Shown here: one piece after another, positions 35,442-46,500 of the stretch
Layout of the letters: each line of letters begins with the position of its first letter
How positions within the stretch are numbered: position 1 is the stretch's first letter
Assembly: GCA_020747015.1 (NCBI GenBank)
Contig: JAGTJM010000022.1
Span: 186,001 to 250,000, forward strand
DNA from: Pyrenochaeta sp. MPI-SDFR-AT-0127
Lineage: Eukaryota; Ascomycota; Dothideomycetes; Pleosporales; Cucurbitariaceae
Direction of reading: 5' to 3'
Length of the DNA: 64,000 nt
Program-made: the position numbers and the translations under genes
Notes under the pieces: model-generated
What the model saw: only the letters and a program-made list of their open reading frames with translations
Databases searched by the model: none
What the model was told of the DNA's origin: nothing

Positions 35442-36110
35442 TCTGAAGTCACGACGCGGGGCAATGAGGGGCATTCCAACACCCAAAGCATGCCGAGACG
35501 CACGATACGAGGCATAGTTATAGCTGCGACCAAGTCGGTAGATTCAGAGGGCCAGAAGTCTAGGTCGGCCATTGCTCCAGGCAGTTGGGCGCGAGCATGG
35601 CAGAACAGACAAAATGTCGTACGAGCGGGTCATCCCTCCCCATGTCTAAACACGGCAAAGCATGCCAAGCGCCGTCATGTTGCAGCAAGCGTGAGCAGAG
35701 ATCATTCGACTCGCGCATAAGTAGATTGAGTTAGCCACAGTTAGCTAATCAGGCGAGGCAAAAGCACTAGTTCGAACCGAATATGTCCTGCTCATCTGCC
35801 CACAATGTCAGGCCATACCGTGGGCCAAACCGTTACAAACCGTTTCACAGCAAACTCCACCCATGCCATTGGGCATAGACCCCATCGCAAAAGTCGCTTT
35901 CGGGTGTAAAAAATCGGCCGGATGCACGACGAGGGCCGAATGCGGAAAGCGTAAGAGAGACATGCTCCTGACCTTTAATACTGCTACTGTACGTCTATGG
36001 AGCATGGAGTGTTATGAATGGGTGATCCGAACTCATCCACTTTCCGCCCAATCAGTATATCCACCAATGCAACTATTTAGGCAGACTTCAATCCATAGGC
36101 CATCGACAGT
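35442..36110. other. Intergenic region
   Basis: About 670 bases between two minus-strand genes, containing the oxidase promoter and the 3' end of the next gene. No gene recognised. Confidence 0.5.
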
Positions 36111-37773
36111 CTATGCGCCCAAGCTGGCGCCCACCATCCTGTCCGAGAGGTCGGCATCTTCCATCGTACTGTTGTCGACATTCTTCACGTCCATTCCGAG
36201 GTCGTACACAGAATCCTTGTCAACCACGCCAGAAGTGCCTTCCTCCTCGTAGGATGCATATGCACGAATAACCTCAGCCAGAGTCTCATGATCACCTGCA
36301 GCTTCTGTGATGTGCAAGACATGCTCTGGCTCGATCTGGCCAGCGATAAACATACTATCGGATCGGGCCTCTCGGGGCTTTGGGGCGATCACATCAGGGG
36401 TCTCGGTCAGGTTCTCGGCAGACGAACATGGGCGCGGAGGGACTGAGCCGACTTCATCTCCATAGCCGGTGCCATCATAGAGTCCACTATGCCGACTCCA
36501 CGTACTTGCACACCTCTTTAGACCAACGCTGTCGTTCGGCGTCGATGAACGAGCCTCAGTGTTACTCTGCGGCCTGTCCGCAATTGCCTGCCCAGCAGTT
36601 TTGAGGTCAGAGTCGTCCTCCCAAACTATGTGTTCGAAGATGTCTATCGGCGTCTCTTCGTCAGATCCGAGAGAAATGAGATGTTGGCTCCGTTTACCGC
36701 TTGATCGACGGTAGCGCATGGGGTATTGGCTACCAGCAGGAGCCTCCTTAAGACTCTTCGGTTTCCCTCCTGTCAGCAGGACGGTCAGTGCGTTAGCATT
36801 GGAAGAAATTCTTTCAAGCAGCCTAAGAATGCTTCGCAACGACTGGGAGGCCGACTACATATCAAGTCTTTGGAAAGGCTTCGTGAGGTTCTCTTGAAGT
36901 ACAGAGGTCTCACATACCTTTAGCACTTTGTAAGAAGTCTTTTAATGCCTCAATACCCGCCTCTCTCGCAGCCTCACGATTGAAATGGATATTGCTGTAG
37001 TCGAGGATTCCTACATATCCATGACTGAGCGGAGGATCGAAGTAACCTGAATGTTCTTGGGGAGGCTTTGCTGTAGGTAAAGGCAATACAATATTCGAAT
37101 GGATATCTTCAAATGTAAGGTTTGTACCAGGCATCGGCGTAAAAATTGACTCAGCCCCCAAACTGGTGTCAAATGCGGGACTCGAAGTCGATGAAGAACT
37201 GGATGCACTCATGGCTAAAGTTCTTTGCAGCGGAGCAGGTGTATTGGGGACTGTACCAGAAGGTAACACAGAAGACTGAAGTGATTCTTGCTTGCCCGAA
37301 GTGGGAACAGTCATGGGTGAGGAGTGATATACAATCACACTAGGAGAAGTAGAGCGTCGAGACCTGGGAAAATCGAACATGGGCTGGTCCGAGGGAGACT
37401 TTTCAAAGTTCAGTGCAAGCGATGGCCTCACGTGGTTGGTGGGCGTGCGAGGTCTCTGAGAAAGACTGGTCAGCGCGAAGAATTGACCTACGTAGCACAG
37501 ATCATGTACCTCAAGCGGCGGAGGAGACCCATCGCGCATCTTTATTTTGCTGGGAGGTGACCGTATGCTTCGCAAAGAGCCAATGCTTCGCAGCGACCCT
37601 ATCAGTGTCTTGCGCCGTGACGGACTGTCCTTGTTTGGAGAGGACTTGTTAACATTAGGACATGGCGATGCTATGTTTGACACGTATGCACCGAAATCCT
37701 CGATTTCAGGCGTAGCGTTGTCTTTCTTGTTGAGGGATGAGTTGGTCGTCTCGTTTCTTGGGGGTGTTAGCAT
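36111..37773 (-). CDS. Ser/Pro-rich protein of unknown function
   Basis: I do not recognise a domain. The ATG at 37773 (MLTPPRNETTNSSLNKKD) opens a polar, Ser/Pro-rich protein of about 510-526 residues, with LIGSLRSIGSLRSIRSPPSK near the N-terminus, probably phosphorylated and disordered. Two more ordered parts are SGYFDPPLSHGYVGILDYSN with a following predicted helix, and a helix reading ILRLLERISSNANALTVLL. A probable 54-nt intron (37509-37456; GTACAT, GCTGAC branch site, CTCAG) lies in frame with no stop, so it can be missed. The second intron is about 80 nt; the phase-compatible choice is donor AT|GTGAGA at 36913 with an acceptor after GCGAAG at 36832, giving exons to 36914 and from 36831. 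That acceptor is weak. Confidence 0.7.
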
Positions 37774-38671
37774 AGACCAGCGGTACACGTGGCACTGTCC
37801 ACCAACAGAGAGACACCCTGTCCGTTACCAAATGAAAAGAGGCCCGAAATGCTCTCTCTCGCCCGAACAATGAGGCGATGGAGTGTCATGGCTGCTGAAC
37901 GGTGCTGCGTGCGCTGGCCAGGTAGTGCAACGTTCAGATCACACACGCAATGTCTGCGGGGTTGGGTGGGCGGTGAAGATACTCGAGCAGTGGAAGCCAA
38001 CTCTGAGTACAGACGCTCTTGAGGAGTAATAAAATGTTGATTGACAAACTCGGCGGATCCTGCTTGTTAGGCCCCCCAACACCTGCCCTTGGTTGCGATT
38101 TCCACGGTTCGAGGCAAAGACTTGGAACCAATACTGGCAAGGAAGATGATATGTGGGAAGGAACAGAGGAGGATATCATTTCTGGCACGCTGCGGCTGGT
38201 CAGAATGAAGTCAGACGATAGATAAGCAGAACAAAGTTGAATAGTCGCTTTCCGATATTGAACAGCTGCACCTATACCACTTGACATCGTGCTTGGAGAA
38301 TCTGAAGGACCTTTTCATGGCAATGTTGTCTGCAAAGTGAGGTGATTGCAAGAAGGAATATCCAACAAGTCCTGGATAAGTCATTACATTCCTAGCATAT
38401 GCAGTAAAACAAGTTGAATCCCAGACACAGGAAGAAAGGTTGACAGTGGCCAAGGGCTCAGCACGTGATGTTGGTGGACAATGCGCCCAACCCTTGCTTA
38501 GCCCTCCGACACGTCCAAAAGTCGCGATGCTCTTGGTAGCGCATTCGCATCAAGCCGCCAGTCGTGCCTTTCACCTAGCCCTCAAAACCCGATATCTGGG
38601 GTCTCATTATCTATCTTAGCATCAATCACCTAGAGTGCAAATATCAAGCAAAGTTCGATTCCAAACCCGCA
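37774..38671. promoter_or_regulatory. Divergent intergenic region
   Basis: About 900 bases between the Ser-rich gene (-) and RSC7 (+), containing both promoters. No further gene seen. Confidence 0.5.
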
Positions 38672-40205
38672 ATGGCGCGTGGCCGCCCTTCTCGAGCTGC
38701 AGCTCGTCGCAGCACCCCAGTCCGCAGCGCAACACCGCAACAAGACAGCGATGAGGACATGATCGATGTGCCTGAGTCGCGCGCCGACACTCCCAAAGAT
38801 GAGGAAGAAGAGGATGCCGAATCAGCAGCCCAAGTTAGTGACGAGGAGCCGGCTCCTTCTGAGCGCTCGCCGTCACCCGTGGTCATTCAACCATTCCCGC
38901 GCAAGAAGCGACTTGGTCGACCGCCAAAGAACAGGCCCCCAGACTGGAATGTCATCGAGCCGGACAACACCTCTGAGGGAGGCACTCCCATCAAGCGTAA
39001 GCGTGGACGGCCGTCTGGTGCTGGCCGAGGACGCCCACCCAAAGGAGGCCCATCGCATACGACGCGCGTTCCAATTGACAAGGAGGGCAACATGATGGAT
39101 GTGGTCAATGACGAGGTCGATCTGCCAGAGGATGAGGAAGGCGAACAGAAGGTGGACAAGTTGGGCATCCTTCAGGGGGGGCGGGACTACCGTGTGCGTA
39201 TATTCACAATCACTGGTAGAGGCGAGAGGCAGTACATGCTCTCGACAGAACCAGCGCGTTGTTGCGGTTTCAGGGACAGCTACCTGTTCTTCACAAAACA
39301 CATGAAACTTTACAAGATCATCATCGATGATGTCGAGAAGAGAGATCTGATTGACCGCGAGATCATCCCACACTCGTACAAGGGTCGTGCAATTGGTGTG
39401 GTCACAGCAAGATCAGTCTTCCGAGAATTTGGCGCTCGAATTATCATTGGTGGCAAGAGGATCATTGATGACTATTATGTTACTGCAGCGAAAGAACGCG
39501 GCGATGTGGAGGGCGAGCTCGCAGACCCGAACGATAGACTACCGGCACCAGGCGAGCCATACAATAAGAACCAGTACGTCGCTTGGCATGGCGCAAGTAG
39601 TGTATATCATACTGGCGTCCCCAGTGTGCCAACAGCAAGTGGCAAGCCTCTACCCGGGAAACGGAAGGTTAACATTACCTCCGCTAACTGGCAGTTCGAA
39701 CATGGTAGTGCCGCGAGGTAAGTTGCTCTTCCTTGTCGAGACGAATGAAGCCAGTTTTGGATTAACAAGGTGCAGTCGTTTCAACTCAAACCTATCAGCT
39801 CTGCGTAGAGCAAACCTCACAGGCGTTTATGACCCACATACTAATTTAATGTGCTACCCAAAAGTTACGCAGCCGACACATGCACGATGGGAGGAGGTTT
39901 CGCCAGAAGATACGGAAGTTCCTCCACTCGTCCGCCGTAAGTACCTGGTTGTGGATTCCATCTTCCAACAACCTCCCTTTGCAGGTCTAGGGATTCCAGG
40001 ACCTGAAGGCAACTTTGTCGATGTTGGTACTAATGGTCTACCTGTTCTGGACGATGAGGATAAGCAGGCTATGAAGCCTGAGGAACTCGAAACATTCGCA
40101 CAAATCAAGCGCGAGGAGGAAGAGTGGCGAAGTCAATGGGGAGGTGAACGCACCGATGGTGCACGAGCAAAACCCAGGATTGGATTCGTTGGCGTTCCGG
40201 TTTGA
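38672..40205 (+). CDS. RSC7: Chromatin-remodelling complex subunit Rsc7/Swp82
   Basis: Subunit of the RSC/SWI-SNF class of ATP-dependent nucleosome remodellers. Two exons (38672-39717, 39776-40205) give 491 residues; the intron is 58 nt. The first 170 residues are charged and disordered with AT-hook-like motifs: ARGRPSRAA, RLGRPPKNRP and the double KRGRPSGAGRGRPPKGG, probably binding DNA. The conserved Rsc7/Swp82 domain follows (GGRDYRVRIFTITGRGERQY, TEPARCCGFRDSYLFF, RAIGVVTARSVFREFGARII). The C-terminal part carries GVYDPHTNLMCYPK and ends KPRIGFVGVPV. Family clear. Confidence 0.93.
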
Positions 40206-40700
40206 GAGGCTCTCTATAAGCTTAGATCTTGCAGTCGTGCAGGATCCATGATACCATGGTAGTTATTTGATTCACGGATAAAGGAATCCATACAGTTTTG
40301 ATCAGACTTGACCCATCTTCTCATGAACATCATTTGTGGCTCGCCCGCTCATATTCTGGTATACCTTATGTCCCGCTCTTATTCTTGAGAGCGCAAGTCC
40401 TTTGTCCAAACTGATTTCTCTCTTCATCCTCCAACACTCTATCCCCTGGCCGACAGCAACAATAAGAACAAAGAACTGACCACGAGGACAGCCGCCACCA
40501 AGTTGATGGTCAAAGAAAAGACTCCGGCACGACAAGAAACAACACTTTGCACAACCCAAGCTCGTGCCCCCATGACGATGCTACTATTGCACAAGTCAGC
40601 CACTCCATGCCTCAAAAGCCGTGGGCGGTGCTTTAGTCGACAGCAGTTTCGTGCGTACCATTTCAATTTACTGGTGCTAGTATCGCTGCAAATCGACAAG
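40206..40700. other. Intergenic region
   Basis: About 500 bases between RSC7 and the receptor gene, both on plus, holding the RSC7 3' end and the receptor promoter. No coding frame is credible. Confidence 0.5.
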
Positions 40701-42796
40701 ATGGGCACCAACTATTTCGTGAGCAAGACGGATCCTCTTTGTCCAGCGCCTTTACTGGACGAGGCGCTATTTCCAAAGAGAGGAGCATGTAAGCCCCAGA
40801 TTTCAACCGGGCAAAAGGCACATACTTATCAACATCTGAAATTAAGCAGGAAGGCATTGCACTCTCGGGGCTTTCAGCGTTGGTGAACGTGGGGCATCAT
40901 GCTGCCTACCATGCCCAATCCAAGACTGGGTATATACACCAGGTATGTTTCTCGTGAACTTCATTCTACACATAAGTCAGCTCACACGCATACGCAGATT
41001 GGCAATCTCGCCTCCGCATCCCGAATTACCTCTCCATCCTTAGTGTACTGCTCTGCTCCTTCCTCTTACTCTCCTTCCTCATTCTCCCATCCGCCCAATC
41101 GCACAGACACTACCTCTCCGTCGGCATGCTCGTCTCTGTCATCCTCATATCCCTCTCCTTCGCAATTCCCGTGTCCACCAAGCCCGACGACTGCTACGAC
41201 GCCATCACGCCCTCTGACATGCACGATTCCATGTCCTGCGCATGGACCGGTTCGTTGATCACCTTAGGCGGCCTTGGCTGCGTGATATGGGTCTTCCTAC
41301 GAAGCCTTTGGCTGTTTCTGCGAATCATATATGATGTTGCGCCTGGGCGAAGATTCATGTATGCAAGCATAGCAACCGGCACACTGCTACCTGTAGTCTT
41401 CCTCGTTGCGGTCTTGACGAGTACAGGCTATAGCTACCGCATGGGTCAGACTTGTCTACCAAATCACGAGAATTCCATTGTGACGTTTTGGATGTGGCTT
41501 CTTATTTTTGCTATACTAGCGTTCGTACTGCAATCCATCACAATGGGATATTGTGTATGGATTTATATTCGCACGCTGCGGCAGGAGCGCTCAAACCCAT
41601 CTGACGGGTCCGACGAACAGACGCGATGTACACATATGCAGACCTGGCGGAATATGAAAAAGCTTTTCGTGCTGCAGTGGCGTAACGTTCTTGTCTGTAC
41701 CCTTGTACTGATTGGCAGTCTGATCTTCTTCATTGCCTTCTGGACACGGAACTCTAGACTTGGACATGCCTTTAACCGTGGAGAGAACATCCCATTGATC
41801 AAGCTCTGGATTAGTTGCCAGACGGCTTCTCGAGACGACTTATCGGAATGCCGCAAGTATATTCAAAACATCATTATTGATGAAACTTCCGTTTTGACTG
41901 CTCTAATCCTGGTGTCGGTATGAATCAGCTCCTGTCCCAATTTAATCATACTTTGGATAACTGACTGGTCGCAGTTGATTGGAATCGAGATATTCGTTCT
42001 TCTCTTTCATCATTCTATGATACATGCCTGGGTCACACTATTCAAGAGACTAGGGGGAAGAATGGGGAGTAATTGGACTCGTCCACAAATACCAGAGCTT
42101 ACCTCTTTCGAAAATCCAGAGAAGTACTCGCTGCCAGCTTCGAATAAGCAACGACGACCCGAATCCCGCTTCATTGAGAACTTCGAAGGGAATCAAACAC
42201 CAGCGGAATCTGCGATGCAAGAAGGCAGCCGAAGGGAGATTTTTACGCCAGTCTTCCCTCATGATCCAGCGCTCGCGCCACAGAGGTTTACATCCAACCT
42301 TCACAATGTAGAAATACCAAGGATCCATATCACCACCCCCTCTACGCCTTCTCTCCGCTCAACTTCCCCAGTAGACTCACTCGTGTATCCCTCTCCAATT
42401 CGCCTGAGCCGCCCCTTCTCAAAGCACTTCTCCGCTGAATCACTGATACGACGGTACCATCCATCTCGCCCCGCTCCACAGCCGCCGTCCCAAAGAAGCT
42501 CTTTAACAAGATCATCTTTCTCATCAACGCTAGGGAGTGCAGCCTCTCCCATCTCGTCCGCGAACAGCGGGGCGCAAGAGCAGCTGGCAAAGTGGCGACA
42601 GTCTACGATTAGTGTGTTGGACAACGTCGTTCCTAGCAATAGGCCAGCTAGGAGCAGTGTCATGTTTGATGATGAACATGCGAGGGCAGCATTGAAGCGT
42701 GGATACCGGATTTCACACCCCGTACCAGGGACTTTCGAGCACGTAGACGGTGCTTTTCTGACTACAAATAGAGACAAAATTGTTCCTTCTTTTTAA
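40701..42796 (+). CDS. Seven-helix G-protein coupled receptor-like protein
   Basis: Putative plasma-membrane receptor of unknown ligand. Four exons (40701-40788, 40847-40942, 40998-41917, 41975-42796) give 641 residues with exact phases. The N-terminal ectodomain has a Cys-rich signature (CTLGAFSV, then CCLPCPIQDWVY). About seven hydrophobic helices follow between residues 70 and 385, e.g. ILSVLLCSFLLLSFLIL, MLVSVILISLSFAIPV, VTFWMWLLIFAILAFVL and LVCTLVLIGSLIFFIAF. Paired Cys between helices (DDCYDAI, SMSCAW) fit a disulphide. The last 250 residues are a Ser/Pro-rich cytoplasmic tail, a likely phosphorylation target. It resembles the secretin/frizzled-like fungal receptors with the CCLPCP motif. 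Exon 2 depends on a NAGNAG acceptor (see findings). Confidence 0.85.
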
Positions 42797-42999
42797 CACA
42801 ATTTCCTTCAACGCGGAGTCATGTTCAAACGAAGTGGCTGATTGACTATATATATCAATTCTTTCCTAATTCTTCTACGCGTAACAATCATAGACTACAG
42901 ACTAGACACCCACAAGCAAAACATAATAGAAAAAAATGAAAGGCATATTCATCTTTTCTTCCCTCGCTAAACATCTATGCAGAACCTAAAATTTAAGGG

Positions 43000-43007
43000 A
43001 AAAAAAA
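43000..43007 (-). terminator. RNA polymerase III T-run terminator of 5S copy 2
   Basis: Eight further T on the minus strand follow the 5S 3' end, making nine with the last base of the gene. Confidence 0.8.
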
Positions 43008-43126
43008 ACATACAACAGCGGGGATTCGCCAGTGGTCACCCACCTGACTACTAATCCGCCGGTATCCTGCTTAAGTACCGCTGAGCGAACGGGAAGCGCT
43101 GGTTTCAAGATCCTGTGGTCGTATGT
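43008..43126 (-). rRNA. 5S ribosomal RNA, copy 2
   Basis: A 119-nt fungal 5S rRNA on the minus strand, identical to copy 1 except at RNA positions 19 (T instead of C) and 25 (C instead of T). Position 19 forms a G-U pair in helix II here. The 5' end is ACATACGACCACAGGATCTT and the 3' end CGCTGTTGTATGT. Internal control elements are intact and a strong T-run follows. It lies 212 bases past the stop codon of the receptor gene, on the opposite strand. Confidence 0.97.
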
Positions 43127-43530
43127 GGAAGACATGTTAAAGTAGGGAGATTAAGTAGTGGGCATATCTTGGGGGACTGCAGGTGCGATTGCTTTCTATG
43201 ATAAGAGGTGGGTGGATAGTGGTCTGAAGGGACAATGTGATGGACTTAAAAACCCTTTTCTGGTAGAAGCGGTTTTATATGGGGTTAGTGTCAATACTAG
43301 ATGTTGATAGCTCGCTTTCCCTTTCGTCACTGGTTCCACCTCAGATGCTGAGGTCTTGATATTGGATAACGACTTAGGCTGAGGCTTTGGCGCAAGGGTT
43401 TTCTGACAACTGTTATTATGTCAATTCGTGTGAACAATGGTATCGTCTATCTATAGTCTACTGTTACGTGAACGCTTAAAAGTCCGCCCCATGTCTATAA
43501 GAATCCTCACCACTGCCCATCAAACGCCGC
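43127..43530. other. Short intergenic region
   Basis: About 400 bases between the 5S 5' end and the VIP1 stop codon. It should contain the VIP1 3' untranslated region and any upstream element of 5S copy 2. No gene seen. Confidence 0.5.
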
Positions 43531-46500
43531 CTAGGCGCCCAACGCCGGCGGTGGCAACTCAGCGGGCGATATCTCTTTCTGCAAGGGCGTTGGCACAACT
43601 TCATCAATCTCGTTAGTGACTGGTAGAAGGCCCTGTGGGGTAGCATCGTCCTTTCTCTCTTCTGATCTACCCCTCTCTTCATCTTCCGACTTTACATCTT
43701 CCTTGTCTTTGCTCTTTCCGTTTGTCCGTCGATCAAAGGCATCAGGAACCTTCTCGCTGAGATCAATTGCGACGAATGACTTGGGAAGTTTGACGCTATG
43801 CTACATGAGTATTGTGATGGTATGTGTAGAGGAAGGCTTCTTACGTATGGAACTTGGCGCGAAGTGTCTCAAGCACGTCCTTCCAATCTTGGTGGAGAGT
43901 AAGACTACGGCGGGGAGAGAAGCCAATCATATGACGAGAATCAAGTTGCCTTGGACGTGTTAGTTCGGTTCTGATTATTATGCCGTTGCCGCGAAACACT
44001 TACACATCAAGTGGCGCGAAGGCGTGACAGCCTGGCGAGAGCGTTATTCGGATACTATAATTGAATGTATTTGGCTGATCATTAATACTGGTATTCTCTG
44101 ACTCATACAACTCAAAGTTGATCTGGGACAGATAGTCGAGTTCAGGAATGGCGTTGCGCTGGATTTTCGTCTCAATGCCGCCTTCTAGGATACAGTTGAG
44201 TAGTGTGTAGATGTGAGACTCTTTAGTAAAATAGAAGAAACACTTCGGCATGTCAGATGCTTGTAGCTCTTCCAGGTCACCTACGATCTCCTTGAGCAGT
44301 GGGAGCGATGTAAGTAGACCAATCTCTAGTTTCTCTTCGCTGTCTATGCCGTACTCTTGCGGGCCAATATAGTCAAAAAGTACTTTGCAGAGGTGGTACA
44401 TCTCCCGGAGTTTGACGAGCCGCGCATCCATTTGGGCTTTCGTGGCGGCGGTGCTGACTCCAGTATAGAGCTTGAAGTACGAATCATGGACATACGATGG
44501 TGGCGCAGGAGGTTTGATAGCAACCTCAGACTTGCGCCTAAGGCCCATGCGGTGGGTAAGACTGCCTCGCTCTTGGGGCTTATTGGCAGCCTGCTCCTTT
44601 TCCGCTTTCAGCTGGGCTTCTGATGGAGTAGGACCGGCTGGAACTGATTTGATGGATTGATTGTCGGATGATGTCTGTTTTGCGGGTTCCACGACAGATT
44701 CTTCATCAATGAAACTGGCATCAGGAGTAAAAACCCACTCAAGGAAGGCACGATTGTGAAGAGCATCAAACTTCATCGTGTCATAGAGCTCCGAGATCTT
44801 GCTAGGATCGACCTTATCGGCATCGCCAAATTCTTTGAACAATTTCTCCAGCGTTCTTTGAAAAGCTCTGGACCTTCGTTGCAACACCATCGCGACTGGA
44901 TGTGGTTGACATTGGTGTGTTGATGTAAGGCCTGTCCTGGAGTGGTAGGTGCTGATGGTGGTGACTGCAATGCAGCAAGCGATGAAATGGCTTCGGATTC
45001 TATCTTCTTGAAGTTGTGATTCATAACACGCTGATGGAACTTCATGAGGTCGACCACTTGTCTGACGACAATGTATGGCTCGGGTACATCCTTGGGCCAT
45101 GCGAACTGGGGCGGAGCTTTATCACCTGCGCGTAGTAAAGTCTTGAGTCGCTTCTTGACCTTGTCCATAACATCCTTCGCAGCGTTGGAATCGTCCAAAA
45201 GATCTTTACGGACTTCGATGTGTTCAGCTGGGTATTGATCTTTATCCAGGAATGATGCTCCAAATATTTGTGCGCTCGTGGTAACTCGTCGCTCCGAGCT
45301 GCTGAAGATGTGAACATCATCGAGCACATCTCTGTTCATGAGAAGAAGATCATTCCTGAAATTTGCACCCATGTCCTGCGTCTGATGGCGTGCAGAGTGA
45401 GTTGGTTCGCCTCCCCACTTGATGATTAACTGTAACTTGTCGAGGACCATGTTGTTATCTTGCGCGGTGATTCGAGACAAAGTGATGCCAGACATGGAGT
45501 CGCTTCTATTCTTGAGCGGTTCTGGATCCGTCTCATCACCAGGAGTAGGCTGTGTCTCCTTATCATCGCCAGTCGTTGGAGCCTTTTCATGTTTTTCAGG
45601 GGACTCATCTGGCATGGTTTGCCCAGGCTGCAGTTCCTCCTTTTTCCTTTTACGGAACATCGGTTTGATCTGCACTTTCGTGCCGGGCCAAGCTCCCTTC
45701 TTGTTCAAGTACAATTGGAGCTCACGAAGTTTCTTTGGATCCTCAGCTCCTTCATCCATGGCCAACTTGACTGCATCGCTGACGCTCTGTAATGCTGCCT
45801 CCCAATCAGCAGCACCTCGGCTTGGTGCCCTTTGAGCAGATCGACGAAGGGCTTCGTGTGAAACGTGTACTTGAACTTCTGTTTTGGCGTACGGTCGGCG
45901 TGTCGAATCACAGCCACGACTCCTTTAAGCTTCCATTGCGCCTTCGAAGCGGGTGGGGGCACATTTATGTGCTCCTCCGATTGTGAGCCTTCTGTATCCA
46001 GATTCAGGTCATTGTCGTGGATCGAACTCGAATGCGACAGGTCTGGCTCGGATCGTGGCTTCTCTGGTATAGTTCCGGCTGTAGGAGGGCTTAAGAGTGT
46101 GATAGGGTTCTGTTTCTCATGACTCGGCGAAGCTGCAATAGGTGTTGTGCTTAGTGATGTCTCAGGTGAAGAAGGCATAGTACTAGCTTGCCGCATATGG
46201 GGAAGATGGGAGTGATTGTGTGCATGATTAGCCATTCTTGACATACTAGGACTCTTGAACAGCCTTCCCAACGTCTTGCGATGACTCGAAGTGCCCTTTT
46301 GCGAGATTCCGGATGTCTTGTCGGGGCCGTCTTGTGCGTCGGCGGCGGCGTTTTGAGCGGCACCTTTGCGTTGCTTCCGTGATATCTCTTCGAGAAACAT
46401 GTCTTTGAGTATGTTGGCTGCCTTGTCGTAGTAGTCACCGTTATCCTTTACAAAGCTCCATCCATTAACATCAATTACATAACTTTGGTCACCTGTTCGT

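Noticed and set aside
44840..45810. Explaining the VIP1 frame changes by introns
   Set aside because: No GT..AG or GC..AG pair at either place can restore the family sequence; each needs exactly one added base.
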